A DNA stretch of 37,004 nucleotides from an uncultured Bacteroidales bacterium (GCA_903926565.1 CAIYJU010000204.1:1-37004), one strand, 5' to 3'; positions 23,801-33,219 are shown, numbered from the stretch's first letter. Notes: a model not told the origin generated them from the letters alone. A program made the numbers and translations.

Positions 23801-24028
23801 ATGAAAAAGAAACTAATCCTTTCAGCAGCTGTTCTGTCTATAGCAACATTGACTCTTTTTGCACAGGCTCCACCACCTCCGCCTGCTTCAGCGAATGAGA
23901 GCGGTAACGGACCTGTTGGAAACGGGGCCCCAATCGAGGGTGGACTGGCCATTGCGCTTGTAATGGTGGCAGGCTTTGGCACATGGAAATTACTGAAAGC
24001 CTTCCAGAAAAAAAGGATTTCAGGTTAA
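23801..24028 (+). CDS. Small PID-CTERM-like membrane protein
   Basis: A 75-residue protein: signal peptide MKKKLILSAAVLSIATLTLF ending AQA, a Pro-rich linker (PPPPPASANESGNG), then GAPIEGGLAIALVMVAGFGT and a basic end (KAFQKKRISG). The motif PIxGG followed by one membrane helix and basic residues is the plan of the PID-CTERM sorting tag in Bacteroidota, here with Glu instead of Asp. Such proteins are little more than signal peptide plus tag. It is co-transcribed with the beta-helix protein gene, 6 bp upstream. Whether a specific sorting enzyme acts on it cannot be seen here. Confidence 0.7.
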   Translation: MKKKLILSAAVLSIATLTLFAQAPPPPPASANESGNGPVGNGAPIEGGLAIALVMVAGFGTWKLLKAFQKKRISG

Positions 24029-24042
24029 CCGGACAAAACGGA

Positions 24043-24838
24043 TCATTTGACCATCTGGTAATACTGCCACGAGGAGTAAATAGCTTTTACCGTAACCAGC
24101 GAAGACGTATCAACGACAAATTCGCTCATTCCGACAGGATGGAGAGGGGTGGCCCAGTCATAGGTATAACCCATGCGGGTCCAAGGAAAGGCATGGGTTG
24201 TGGAGGTATCATACTTGTTCGCAATCTCATTCACGAACCAATTCCTGTGTTTTTGGGTGGCATTCGAAGGGAAATAGAGATCGGCTTCATGGTCAGTGAT
24301 CTCCGGATCCGGGGCAGGGCGGAACATGTTCCAGGGGTAAACCCAGAATTCGACGAAATAATCATTCTGGCTGTCGGGAGGCATACCCAGCACCTGTGCA
24401 ATCCGAAGATGTAATGATGACTGGTCTGTAAACTTGTTTTTTTTTCAAAAAAGAGGCCATCTCAGGCGCAGTGGTTATCCATGACATATAAGCCTGGTTG
24501 TTACTCGTTTTAAATGTTTGCCCCAATGGCCAGAACTGTGTGGAACTCTGTTTCATCCAGGATACCACAAGCAATCGCATATTTCCGGCCGAATCGGCCG
24601 ACCAGCTAAGATTTCCTGGTCCGGCTATGCTGTCGCCATAATATGTTATCCCCACCAGGCTCCGGAATATCTCCCATGGTTGCGCGGTTTTGGCATCCAT
24701 AACCGCCAGTTTGTAGTTGTGTTTCAGCGTGGCCATGTCAGGCCCCGACGGTTCAACAGTTGCCTCGTCTTTACTGCACCCCGGGAACAGCATCATTGAA
24801 ACCGCAAAAACAAAAAGTAACCTGTAAATTGTGTTCAT
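24043..24838 (-). pseudogene. Lipoprotein of unknown function, split by a frameshift
   Basis: Two overlapping frames make one protein of about 264 residues. The first part (24838 to about 24440) has a lipoprotein signal, MNTIYRLLFVFAVSMMLFPG followed by the lipobox Cys, and a domain with NYKLAVMDAKTAQPWEIFRS. The second part (to 24043) continues KFTDQSSLHLRIAQVLGMPP and WVYPWNMFRPAPDPEITDHE. They are joined if the run of nine A (coding strand, 24438-24446) is read as eight. With nine, the first frame ends soon after FLKKKQVYRP. This may be a true mutation, a sequencing error in the homopolymer, or slippage. I do not recognise the family. Confidence 0.75.
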
Positions 24839-24918
24839 ACCTTGTCTGTATTAAAAGGAATAAATATACAAAAATTGATTGAGCGGAACCATACCAGAAG
24901 ATAATATTTGATGGCCAT

Positions 24919-25120
24919 TTAAATCTAAATGACCCTTCCCCTTAAATCTAAATGACCCTTCCCCGGCCCTCCCCTTGAAGGGGAGGGAGTACGTTTGTCG
25001 AGGATTTCAAACGATTTCCTTGACGAATGGTGATCCTTGCGGTTTCACAATGAGGACATCTCTTGTGGATGGCACAGGGTTCCCCCTCCCCTCCAAGGGG
25101 AGGGCCGGGGAAGGGTCATT
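24919..25120. repeat. GC-rich inverted-repeat element with a 23-bp tandem
   Basis: The arm AATGACCCTTCCCCGGCCCT continuing to GGGGAGGGA (24951-24988) is matched in reverse by CCCTCCCCTCCAAGGGGAGG continuing to GGGTCATT (25084-25120), about 37 bp each, with 95 bp between. Each arm is itself a small palindrome (CTCCCCTT/AAGGGGAG). The left border is duplicated: TTAAATCTAAATGACC... occurs at 24919-24941 and 24942-24964. This CCTTCCCCGGCCCTCCCC motif is a frequent dispersed repeat in Bacteroidota genomes. Confidence 0.75.
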
Positions 25121-25434
25121 AACTTACCAAATGAGGTTTCTATTAGTGAACTGGTACAATTGTGCTCAATCAACTACAAAATTTTTTAATTAAACAGCCC
25201 CCCACCTTGTATGTACCATCAGAACCGGATCTCCTTTACCTGGCAGCAAACTTTTGAACAATTTTCCTGCTCCGCCTGACAAAGAACCGATCAACCAAAT
25301 CAACAGTTAACAATCTTTAACAAATGAAATGTTGAATTCAGATCAATTATTAGTATTTTTGTTTGTAATTGGTCTAAATATGTATTGTGAAAACTTTACA
25401 ATTCTGACCTTTAATTTAACTTCAGGAGGTGCCT

Positions 25435-27456
25435 ATGAAAAAGAGTATTTTTACATTAATTGTCCTTTTTGGTCTTAATTCTCTTTCCTCCATTGGTCAG
25501 CAGAAAGCAAAAGATTTGGCCCCGGTTAACTCATTGGTCAAAGGTGTTTGTGCAAGAATAGCCCATCCTGATTCAACCTTTGGCACTTTTACCGAAATAT
25601 CACCAGCCGATTCTCTTTTTATAACGCCAGCGGATGAAGATTTTTGGGTCATTGCAACGTCCTCAGCTGATTACGATAATGATGGTGATCTCGATATCGC
25701 TGTTCTTGGGTACTATGTAGTTTATAATGTCGGCGCAGAAGATAAACTTATTCTTATGCGGAATGACAGTGTTTCAGGATCTGAAACATGGAAGTTCACC
25801 TATTTTAATGTACCTCTGGGCACCCTGACAGCCGGAGCATCTGATATGGCATGGGGGGATGCAGATGGCGATGGCGATCTTGATCTTGCAGTCGGAACGG
25901 ATGGTCATACCGTAATTTATAAAAATGACGGAGGAACACTTGTATTAACCGATACTGATTTACCGGGCTATTGGGAGGACAACAGCCAGGCTTATTTTAA
26001 CCTGCGGTCGATCACCTGGGCCGATTATGACAATGATGGCGACCAGGACCTGTTGATACCTTCAGTTTTCGATTTCAGCACCTACACGTACCATACGGCT
26101 TTAATGCGGAATGATGGCCCGAACGCAACCGGAGGATGGATTTTCGCTGAATTTGATTCTGTATTCGCACCAACCATGCATGCCGAAAGTTCCTGGGCTG
26201 ATTTTGATGGCGATGGCGACCTGGATCTGTTGCTTGTGAACATTGCCCCAATCTATGACGAGGGTTTCATCCGCCGTTACCGGAATGAGGGCAACGGAGT
26301 ATTTGCCGAAGAGAATATCCTGGGTTCTTTAAGCATTGAACATGGTGAAGCTCAATGGGGTGATTATGATGGTGACGGCGATCTGGATATCCTGGTTGCC
26401 GGAAATCTTAAAGAAGTTAATGGCAGTTTAACGCCAATGGCACTGCGTATTTACCGTAACGACAGCGTGAATTTCGTTTCTTTGGAAGTCATTCCAAATC
26501 CATCCGGAGAGGGATGGTTTGATTTCACTGCCACTACCTGGGCAGATTATGATTCCGACGGGGATATGGATATTTTGCTTGCCGGTAATTACAATTCAGG
26601 CGTGGAGATTGAAGGCAGGGCGAGAATTTACAGGAATGATAATGGTGTCTTTACCGATTCGGGTAATCAACTCCCTGCACCACATGCAGCCGGCGACCGT
26701 GCCGGCACATTTTCATGGTTCGACCTGGATGGAGATGGTGATCTGGATTATTTCATTGCCGGTGAATACTTTGTTCCCGGAGGAAATGGCCTGGTTGAGG
26801 CCCAGATGCACCTTTACCGTAATGATGCCCCTGCACAGAATCTTGCCCCGTCAGTGCCAGCCGGAATATCGCTTACGCAGGTATCAGCTAATTCAGTCCT
26901 TCTGTCATGGCAGCAGGGTATCGATGACCATACACCTGTTGATGCACTCACATATGATTTGAAACTCTTTCATGACAATGTCCCGGTTTCACTTCCCGAA
27001 CGCATACCGGAACCGGGAAATGTCAGTGCGGTCAATGAATGGTTATTCACAGGACTACAAAATGGAGCCCTTTATTCGTGGACACTTAACACGGTAGATG
27101 CCGCCTATATCGGCAGTTCTGTTGCATCAGGCTCTTTCACAATGGGTAGCGTGTCGGTCAGCGAGACAGGCGAATTCAGTTCAAAGGGATATTACGTAGG
27201 TCAAAACTATCCGAATCCCTGCAATCATTTTACCACAATCAGGTATTCCATTCCAAGGGAAGGTATGGTAACCCTGAATGTTTACAATTTCTACGGAACC
27301 GAAGTCGCAAAAGTTGTTGGTGAGAATAAACAGGCGGGCACTTACACAGTAACACTCGATGCCGGAGGTTTACCGGTCGGAATCTATTATTACAGATTAA
27401 AGTCAGGTGACTTTTCGCAATCGAGGAAAATGGTAATTTCAAAGGCCGACTTCTAG
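25435..27456 (+). CDS. Secreted FG-GAP/VCBS repeat protein with T9SS tag
   Basis: A 673-residue exported protein. After signal peptide MKKSIFTLIVLFGLNSLSSI, seven FG-GAP/VCBS repeats (about residues 60-460) each carry a calcium-binding loop of the form DxDxDGDxD: DYDNDGDLD, DADGDGDLD, DYDNDGDQD, DFDGDGDLD, DYDGDGDLD, DYDSDGDMD, DLDGDGDLD. They should fold as a seven-bladed propeller. A fibronectin-like domain follows (about 470-575), then a T9SS type A sorting domain (VGQNYPNPCNHFTTIRYSIP to GGLPVGIYYYRLKSGDFSQS). Such proteins bind ligands or partners on the cell surface. The ATG at 25435 is chosen because AGGAGGT lies four bases before it, an unusually good ribosome-binding site for this phylum. 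It converges with the next gene, 18 bp away. Confidence 0.92.
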   Translation: MKKSIFTLIVLFGLNSLSSIGQQKAKDLAPVNSLVKGVCARIAHPDSTFGTFTEISPADSLFITPADEDFWVIATSSADYDNDGDLDIAVLGYYVVYNVGAEDKLILMRNDSVSGSETWKFTYFNVPLGTLTAGASDMAWGDADGDGDLDLAVGTDGHTVIYKNDGGTLVLTDTDLPGYWEDNSQAYFNLRSITWADYDNDGDQDLLIPSVFDFSTYTYHTALMRNDGPNATGGWIFAEFDSVFAPTMHAESSWADFDGDGDLDLLLVNIAPIYDEGFIRRYRNEGNGVFAEENILGSLSIEHGEAQWGDYDGDGDLDILVAGNLKEVNGSLTPMALRIYRNDSVNFVSLEVIPNPSGEGWFDFTATTWADYDSDGDMDILLAGNYNSGVEIEGRARIYRNDNGVFTDSGNQLPAPHAAGDRAGTFSWFDLDGDGDLDYFIAGEYFVPGGNGLVEAQMHLYRNDAPAQNLAPSVPAGISLTQVSANSVLLSWQQGIDDHTPVDALTYDLKLFHDNVPVSLPERIPEPGNVSAVNEWLFTGLQNGALYSWTLNTVDAAYIGSSVASGSFTMGSVSVSETGEFSSKGYYVGQNYPNPCNHFTTIRYSIPREGMVTLNVYNFYGTEVAKVVGENKQAGTYTVTLDAGGLPVGIYYYRLKSGDFSQSRKMVISKADF

Positions 27457-27474
27457 CAGTTCAACTTCCTTCTT

Positions 27475-27960
27475 TTACTCTCCTTTTCTCAACCTCTCCA
27501 GGATCTCGAAGACCGCCGGACAGATAGAACTGTTTTTCAGCGTCAGTGCCATCACCTGGTATACCCGGCGCCTGTCGGTATGGGGATACTCCCGGCATGC
27601 TCTTGGCCGGACATCGTAAATGGAGCAGTAGTTATCGCTTCCCAGGAAAGGGCAGGGCATTGACCGGAAGATGTAATCGCCCTCTTCATCCACCACAAGG
27701 TAACGCTCTGTAAACCCTGAAGGCTTTATTCGCAGGGAGGCTGCAATCCGTTGCACGTCGGCATCAGTGATCCTCGGTCCGAGGGTGCGGCAGCAGTTGG
27801 CACAGTCGAGGCAGTTGATCTTATCAAACACTGCTTCATGCAGGGCATGTACCCGCTCATCGAGCTTACGGCTGCCGGTGGCGGAGAGCCGTTTTACCAG
27901 GGCTGTATGCTCCTGCCGGGCGGCCTTTGCCATTGTGGGCAGTTTGTCGGGTGCAACCAT
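27475..27960 (-). CDS. YkgJ-family cysteine-cluster protein
   Basis: A 161-residue cytoplasmic protein with the zinc- or iron-chelating cluster CLDCANCC (C50, C53, C56, C57) and a second set of Cys in SMPCPFLGSDNYCSIYDVRP and RACREYP, the diagnostic arrangement of the YkgJ/CxxCxxCC family. The cluster is thought to hold a metal; the molecular role is not established. The N-terminal 45 residues are helical and charged. The gene converges with the VCBS protein gene and stands alone. No promoter could be fixed. Confidence 0.88.
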   Translation of the reverse strand: MVAPDKLPTMAKAARQEHTALVKRLSATGSRKLDERVHALHEAVFDKINCLDCANCCRTLGPRITDADVQRIAASLRIKPSGFTERYLVVDEEGDYIFRSMPCPFLGSDNYCSIYDVRPRACREYPHTDRRRVYQVMALTLKNSSICPAVFEILERLRKGE

Positions 27961-28157
27961 CTTTGGAGTGTTAATTTATTTGGCAGCCTCTGTTGCACTT
28001 ATGAGAAAAGAGGCTCCAATATGAAACAGAGAAGAATGTTTTTCATCTTTATTTAGTCATCGTATAATAGGACAAAGAGAATTCTTTTTGAATATATTTC
28101 ATTGGAATGATGCAATGGAGTATTCATTCACGCCCGGAGCAGAGGGATCTGCCCCTG

Positions 28158-28964
28158 TCAAAACATCGTATTCAGGTTGAACTGAATCACCCAGGATTTC
28201 CTGGTTGGTCCTGAAATAATGTATTCAGGCATAATGTAAGCCGATAAATTTTTCGCAAAAGCCTTTCCGAACCCGAGTGCCAGCGGTATGGTATAATTAT
28301 GCTGCTCCCAGTCAAATGTACATATCGGGTTGACCATGATAAAATAACCCTTGTTAAAGATAACATCAATGAATGGTTGTACCGTCATATAGTTCTTGTC
28401 AGGTCGTGCTGAGGATCCTGCATAAGAAAAGAACTGATACATGAAGACACCCAGCATCAGGTGTTTGTGCTTGTTATAAACTGCGACCGCGACAAGTCCT
28501 GCCGTCCATTTTTCTGATCCCAGCACGGGGTTGGTTGCGGTAGGAAAGCCCAGGCATGGCCCGATACCTGCCTTCCCCCATGAGAATTTTCTGACGCAGA
28601 CTTCAGAAATGGTAATATCCCCGAGGCCTGTTGCATTCAATGGGGATGCAGAGTCATAGGTCTGGCTGACAACAGGTATTTCAAGACGCATCATGGAAGA
28701 GTATTTTTTACTCTTCGACTTAAAAAAAGGCAGGTACATGCCATCATAAGGTACGACGATCCGGGTCATCAGGTTGATCTGTTCCCCGCCGCCATAGAAT
28801 ATCGAATAGTTTGGCTGCATCTGGAACTTGATCACTGGTGCAACCGGGTTGAGGGCATTTATTGCGGCTGCCTGGTTGTCGGTTTTCTGCTTGTCCTGTG
28901 CCTCGCATACTGACCATAAAAGGCTGATAAGCAAAATAAATGCAGTTTTCGTTTTAGTTGACAT
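28158..28964 (-). CDS. Outer-membrane beta-barrel-like protein, unknown role
   Basis: A 268-residue protein beginning MSTKTKTAFILLISLLWSVC and EA, a signal peptide. The rest alternates hydrophobic and polar residues with frequent aromatic ends (KFQMQPNYSIFYGGGEQINL, GLGDITISEVCVRKF, YIMPEYIISGPTRKSWVIQF, ending LNTMF), as in outer-membrane barrels of the transporter or phenol-degradation MetA-like type; the final Phe fits a barrel sorted by the BAM machinery. Substrate is unknown. The upstream start at 28982 is TTG without support, so the ATG at 28964 was chosen. It is divergent from the ABC transporter operon with a 174-bp gap and may be functionally linked to it, which is speculation. Confidence 0.7.
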   Translation of the reverse strand: MSTKTKTAFILLISLLWSVCEAQDKQKTDNQAAAINALNPVAPVIKFQMQPNYSIFYGGGEQINLMTRIVVPYDGMYLPFFKSKSKKYSSMMRLEIPVVSQTYDSASPLNATGLGDITISEVCVRKFSWGKAGIGPCLGFPTATNPVLGSEKWTAGLVAVAVYNKHKHLMLGVFMYQFFSYAGSSARPDKNYMTVQPFIDVIFNKGYFIMVNPICTFDWEQHNYTIPLALGFGKAFAKNLSAYIMPEYIISGPTRKSWVIQFNLNTMF

Positions 28965-29138
28965 AGAGAGGAAAGTTGGCAATTCTACAGCAAAACTAGA
29001 TTTTTTTTTGACATAACCTGACGGAATTTTATAATCATGGTTGTGGTGGGCATAACGTCAGCTGCTTTGATAATGGGAATGAATCGCCTATCTTTGCTGT
29101 GAATGAATCACCCCGGGTAAACCTAAAACAGGCATACA

Positions 29139-30173
29139 TTGAAACACTCCCTGACCAGTGCCGTCTGGATCTCCATCCGCCCCCTTTTCAAGATGTTTGT
29201 CATCATTGTCGTTATCTCTGCAGGGTTGCTGGTTATCGATAAAATTTCGGGTAAGGGCAGCAGCACCAGAAAGATGTTTGCGCTTATCCAGTTTAACGAC
29301 TCTCCGTTGTCGGAGTTGTCAGGGCAGGGCATCATCGACGGACTGACTTCCCTGGGCCTGATCAGGGGCAGGGATTACGACCTTGACATAAAAAATGCCC
29401 AGGGTGACATTGCCACGCTAAACCTGATGATGGATGAAGCCGTGAGTGATCGTCCTGAAATATTGTTCATCTCCTCAACACCTACACTGCAGGCAGCAGT
29501 TAAAAAAATCAGTACACTGCCTGTTATTTTTACTGTCGTTGCCGACCCGTTGATTGCAGGAGCAGGTTCCTCATTTGAAGACCATCTTCCCAATGTGACA
29601 GGAATTTCAACATTGGGTGATTATGAAGGGATGATCAGGTGGGTGAAAATCATCCTGCCGGGTGCAAGGGAGATCGGGACATTATTCTCTCCGGGAGAGT
29701 CGAACTCGGTTAAAAACATGAATGAACTGAAAAATTTTGCTGAAAAGGCAGGACTAACGCTGATCGCAGTTCCCGTTAACAGCAGCCAGGAGGTCACCGA
29801 TGCAGCATTTTCACTGGCATCAAGAAAACCGGATGTAATATGCCAGATTGTGGATAACCTGACTGCTGCTTCTTCCGGCAGCATCATCAGGATCGCCAGG
29901 GATCAGAAAATTCCCGTATTCGGTTTTGTCAGCGACCAGTCCAAAGCAGGTGCCGTACTTGTCGTTTCAAGGGATTACCACCAGGCCGGGGCAGATGCTG
30001 CACGACTTGCCAAAAGAGTTCTCGACGGTGAAAGTCCTGCAAAAATTCCATTTGAATTTGTGAGTAAAACCAACATCCTTATAAACCCATCGGCTGCAGT
30101 GTACTTTAGAATACATTTCCCAAAGGAGATCTATCTGCAGGAAAATCTCATCATCACAAAACAGGATCTATGA
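29139..30173 (+). CDS. ABC transporter substrate-binding protein
   Basis: A 344-residue protein of the ABC_sub_bind (TrpX-like) family. A single N-terminal membrane helix (FKMFVIIVVISAGLLVIDKI) anchors or exports it; the two-lobed binding domain follows: ALIQFNDSPLSELSGQGIID at the start, VIFTVVADPLIAGAGSS with NVTGIS in the middle, and PVFGFVSDQSKAGAVLVVSR with ADAARLAKRVLDGE near the end. Homologues bind amino acids such as tryptophan or tyrosine, but the ligand here cannot be read from sequence. It starts at TTG 29139; an ATG at 29193 is possible but would cut into the membrane helix. First gene of a tight operon: its TGA overlaps the next ATG (ATGA). Confidence 0.85.
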   Translation: MKHSLTSAVWISIRPLFKMFVIIVVISAGLLVIDKISGKGSSTRKMFALIQFNDSPLSELSGQGIIDGLTSLGLIRGRDYDLDIKNAQGDIATLNLMMDEAVSDRPEILFISSTPTLQAAVKKISTLPVIFTVVADPLIAGAGSSFEDHLPNVTGISTLGDYEGMIRWVKIILPGAREIGTLFSPGESNSVKNMNELKNFAEKAGLTLIAVPVNSSQEVTDAAFSLASRKPDVICQIVDNLTAASSGSIIRIARDQKIPVFGFVSDQSKAGAVLVVSRDYHQAGADAARLAKRVLDGESPAKIPFEFVSKTNILINPSAAVYFRIHFPKEIYLQENLIITKQDL

Positions 30174-31405
30174 CGGAACAACTTGATATTGTCAGGGTGG
30201 AGTCTGATGAATTTTCAGTGCTGAAAATCGAAGGGAGAATTGATGGACACTGGTCCAGGCACCTTGACGGATACCTGGATGATTTGCTTCAGGCGGGCAC
30301 ATACAACGTTGCCCTTGACCTGGCGAATGTTCATTATCTGAGTTCCATGGGTATCAGGATCATGATGAAATATGCCAAACTGTACCGGCAGGTTAACGGA
30401 AGATTCGGGATCGTATCCATGTCGAAGAACGTCGAAGATATCCTCGTAATGGCCGGGTTAGCAGGCATCCTGCAATGGCAGGCCATGGCAGCAGAATCAC
30501 CTGTTGAAGAAGCAGCCGTAACAATTGAGTCGGAAGGTATTCACTACACAATTTCCTCCTTGCAGGGCAGCAAGCCTATGAAATGCAGGTTCACGGGAAA
30601 ACCGGCTAAGATCAGAACAGGAGGCTTTAACAGTGATGACTGCGAAAACCTGGATTTCGGGAAGAAACACTTCGGCCTGGGGCTGGGATCCATCGGCCTC
30701 GATTTTGAAGATTGCAGGAACAGGTTCGGCGAGTTCATTGCCCTTGGGGATGCGGTAGCATACACCCCGGCCGGACTTGCCGACAGCCCCGACTACATGA
30801 TGAAAACCGGGACGCTCATTCCGGCTGTCAAACTGTTATATGGCATTTCCTTCGAGGGAGACTTTGACAGAAAAGTAAGTTTTTCAACCAATCTTCAGAA
30901 TGAACCTGCCAGCTTCAGCAGGTTGATCACGGAGTTGTTCCGGATCACGGGATATGAAAGTTTTGCGATGGTGATGCTGGCCGAAACTTCGGGTGTTGTG
31001 GGTCTTTCAATCAACACACCTGTCGTCTCTGGCGAGGGCTGTCCGGTAAATCCTTTCGCTTTTCCTGAAGTCAGGGAGAATGTCAATTTTACCACTGAGC
31101 CCGAGTATAAAAAAATGATGACCGTCACGGCGGGAATCGCCACCAAAACCGGGGATGAGGTGATGGAATTCACCCGGGCACTTTCATCGGGCAGCGCGAT
31201 AAGGCAACATTTCCATACGGCAGTATTCACTTATATTCCTTTCAAAAAAACAAACATCGATCTGGATGAAACCATATTTACATTATTTGAGCAGGGTGAA
31301 ATCCTGGGAGTGCTTCACCTGATCAATGATGCACGGGAATTTACCGGTGCAGGGGAGAGTGATTTCATCAACGGTGTTTGCTGGATCGGACAAATTCATT
31401 TATAA
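30170..31405 (+). CDS. STAS-domain protein with large unrecognised C-terminal domain
   Basis: A 411-residue cytoplasmic protein. Residues 1-105 are a STAS domain (anti-sigma-factor-antagonist fold): FSVLKIEGRIDGHWSRHLDG, ALDLANVHYLSSMGIRIMMK, VSMSKNVEDILVMAGL. The phosphorylatable Ser of this fold would be S58 or S59 in LSSMGIR. Residues about 120-411 match no family I recognise; they contain FGLGLGSIGLDFEDCRNRFG, EFIALGDAVAY, and a late stretch ETIFTLFEQGEILGVLHLIN. No kinase or PP2C signature is clear, although the GLDFEDC and GEFIALGD context distantly recalls a phosphatase-like fold. It is embedded between substrate-binding and permease genes, so it may sense or control transporter state. 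Confidence 0.75.
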   Translation: MTEQLDIVRVESDEFSVLKIEGRIDGHWSRHLDGYLDDLLQAGTYNVALDLANVHYLSSMGIRIMMKYAKLYRQVNGRFGIVSMSKNVEDILVMAGLAGILQWQAMAAESPVEEAAVTIESEGIHYTISSLQGSKPMKCRFTGKPAKIRTGGFNSDDCENLDFGKKHFGLGLGSIGLDFEDCRNRFGEFIALGDAVAYTPAGLADSPDYMMKTGTLIPAVKLLYGISFEGDFDRKVSFSTNLQNEPASFSRLITELFRITGYESFAMVMLAETSGVVGLSINTPVVSGEGCPVNPFAFPEVRENVNFTTEPEYKKMMTVTAGIATKTGDEVMEFTRALSSGSAIRQHFHTAVFTYIPFKKTNIDLDETIFTLFEQGEILGVLHLINDAREFTGAGESDFINGVCWIGQIHL

Positions 31406-31416
31406 CAGGCAGGAAG

Positions 31417-32352
31417 ATGTCAATTCTGATAGGAGCATTAACAATGGGATTAATTCTGGCGCTTTTGTCGTTGGGAGTTTTCATCAGTTTCAGGATTTTC
31501 AATTTTCCTGATATCACCACCGAAGGGTCGATAACGCTTGGGGCATCAATTTCAGCAGCGATGATCGTGACAGGTTATGATCCATGGATAGCAACCCTGG
31601 CGGCCCTTGCAGGAGGGTTCCTGGCTGGCGCCCTCACCGGGATCATCCACACAAGGTTTGCTGTCAACGGATTGCTGTCGGGAATTCTCGTCATGACCGC
31701 CCTCTATTCCATCAACCTCCATGTGATGGGAAAAAGCAATGTACCCCTCATGTCAGACAGGGCGATCATCACCGGCATTGAAGATTTTGGAAAGTCATTA
31801 TTCAGCATTTCGGGCGATGTCAGCCTCCTCGGCAGCACTGTTCCTGCAAAAGATGTTTTCATACTGGGTTCCGTGTTTTTCATCGTTGTTACCTTTGGAT
31901 TTTTACTGTACCTGTTCCTGAAAACCGACATGGGTACGGCCATGCGTGCCACCGGGAACAACCAGCAGATGATCCGGGCACTTGGGGTTAATACCAATGT
32001 AATGATCATTCTTGGACTGGCGATTTCCAATGCGCTTATCGCCCTGTCGGGGGCTGTACTTGCTCAGTATCAGGGGTTTTCCGATGTTCAGATGGGAATC
32101 GGCATGCTTGTGCTTGGTCTTGCGAGCGTGATCATCGGAGAGGCGCTGATCAGTGACAAATCCCTCGGTTACCTGATTGCAGGCGCAATTGGAGGATCGC
32201 TTATATTCAGGCTTTTGGTTGCAATGGCTTTAAGAATTGGATTGAATCCCAACGATTTAAAGCTGATCACAGCGGTATTTGTATTTATTGCACTTGTGCT
32301 TCCAACGGTTCTGAAGAAATATAAAAAGAGAGGAGTGCAATCCAAATGTTAG
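31417..32352 (+). CDS. ABC transporter permease (BPD_transp_2 type)
   Basis: A 311-residue membrane protein with about eight or nine helices (MGLILALLSLGVFISFRIFN, AALAGGFLAGALTGIIHTRF, ALIALSGAVLAQYQGF, GMLVLGLASVIIGEALI). The signature of the branched-chain amino acid/ribose permease family (LGLASVIIGEAL with a preceding polar loop MGTAMRATGNNQQMIRALGV) is present; this loop contacts the ATPase. It forms the channel of the importer with the neighbouring genes. The ATG at 31417 is preferred, since it follows AGGAAG and begins the first helix, and it leaves 11 bp after the STAS gene stop. It overlaps the ATPase gene by 7 bp. Confidence 0.9.
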   Translation: MSILIGALTMGLILALLSLGVFISFRIFNFPDITTEGSITLGASISAAMIVTGYDPWIATLAALAGGFLAGALTGIIHTRFAVNGLLSGILVMTALYSINLHVMGKSNVPLMSDRAIITGIEDFGKSLFSISGDVSLLGSTVPAKDVFILGSVFFIVVTFGFLLYLFLKTDMGTAMRATGNNQQMIRALGVNTNVMIILGLAISNALIALSGAVLAQYQGFSDVQMGIGMLVLGLASVIIGEALISDKSLGYLIAGAIGGSLIFRLLVAMALRIGLNPNDLKLITAVFVFIALVLPTVLKKYKKRGVQSKC

Positions 32353-33158
32353 AAATTAACAGCATAAGTAAAACTTTCAATGCCGATACGGTAAGTGAGG
32401 TTAAATCACTCAATGAGGTATCATGCACGATCGAGGCGGAGAGTTTTGTCGTGCTGGTGGGGACCAACGGGTCGGGAAAATCCACCCTGCTGAATGCCAT
32501 CGCGGGGAATTTCTTTCCCGACCAGGGAACAATTGTACTTGACGGAGTTGACCTCACAAGAATGCCGGAGCACAAACGCGCAAAACATATCGGGAGAGTG
32601 TTTCAGAATCCTTTTTCCGGCACGGCCCCCGAGATGACCATTGCGGAGAACCTTGCACTTGCCACGAAAAGAGGACAGTTAAGGGGTTTGGGATGGGCGC
32701 TTCCGCATATTATTACGGGGGAATTTCGTGAACGGGTCAGGCCGCTCGGCATGGAACTTGAAGACCGGCTCGACAACCCGATCGGGAAATTATCCGGCGG
32801 ACAAAGGCAGGCACTCACGTTGTTGATGGCCACCTGGATAAAACCAAAATTACTGCTGCTCGATGAGCACACTGCCGCCCTCGATCCCAAAACTGCAATC
32901 AAAGTCGTAAGGCTGACCGAGGAGATCGTGAACAGGGAACGCCTGACCACCCTGATGGTCACACACTCCATGCAGCAGGCGGTCAATTTGGGCACGCGGA
33001 TCCTCATGATGCACAAGGGGAGGATTGTGCATGATTTCAAAGGGCAGGAAAAGCAACGGCTGAAAGCTGCCGATCTGCTGGCCCTGTTCGATGAAATCCG
33101 CAAAAAGGAGCAGATCGATCCGGCTGCAGCGGAAATGATCAATCAATTGTATGTCTGA
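32346..33158 (+). CDS. ABC transporter ATP-binding protein
   Basis: A 270-residue ATPase subunit. Walker A is GTNGSGKST (residues 39-47), the Q-loop is in VFQNPFSGTAPEMT, the signature LSGGQRQ is at 149-155, Walker B LLLLDE ends at E174, and the H-loop His is H207 in VTHSMQQAV. All are intact, so it should power the importer formed with the permease and binding protein. The residue after the catalytic Glu is His instead of Pro (DEHTAALDP), a form known in TrpZ-like ATPases. The gene overlaps the permease gene by 7 bp, and the following secreted repeat protein gene starts 61 bp later. Confidence 0.93.
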   Translation: MLEINSISKTFNADTVSEVKSLNEVSCTIEAESFVVLVGTNGSGKSTLLNAIAGNFFPDQGTIVLDGVDLTRMPEHKRAKHIGRVFQNPFSGTAPEMTIAENLALATKRGQLRGLGWALPHIITGEFRERVRPLGMELEDRLDNPIGKLSGGQRQALTLLMATWIKPKLLLLDEHTAALDPKTAIKVVRLTEEIVNRERLTTLMVTHSMQQAVNLGTRILMMHKGRIVHDFKGQEKQRLKAADLLALFDEIRKKEQIDPAAAEMINQLYV

Positions 33159-33219
33159 ACCACTCATTAACGGGCAGGTTATTTTGCCTGACCGGACAAT
33201 AAACATTACGGTTGTTACA

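Noticed and set aside
24975..25193. Open frame across the inverted repeat
   Set aside because: Composed of the repeat arms; not coding.
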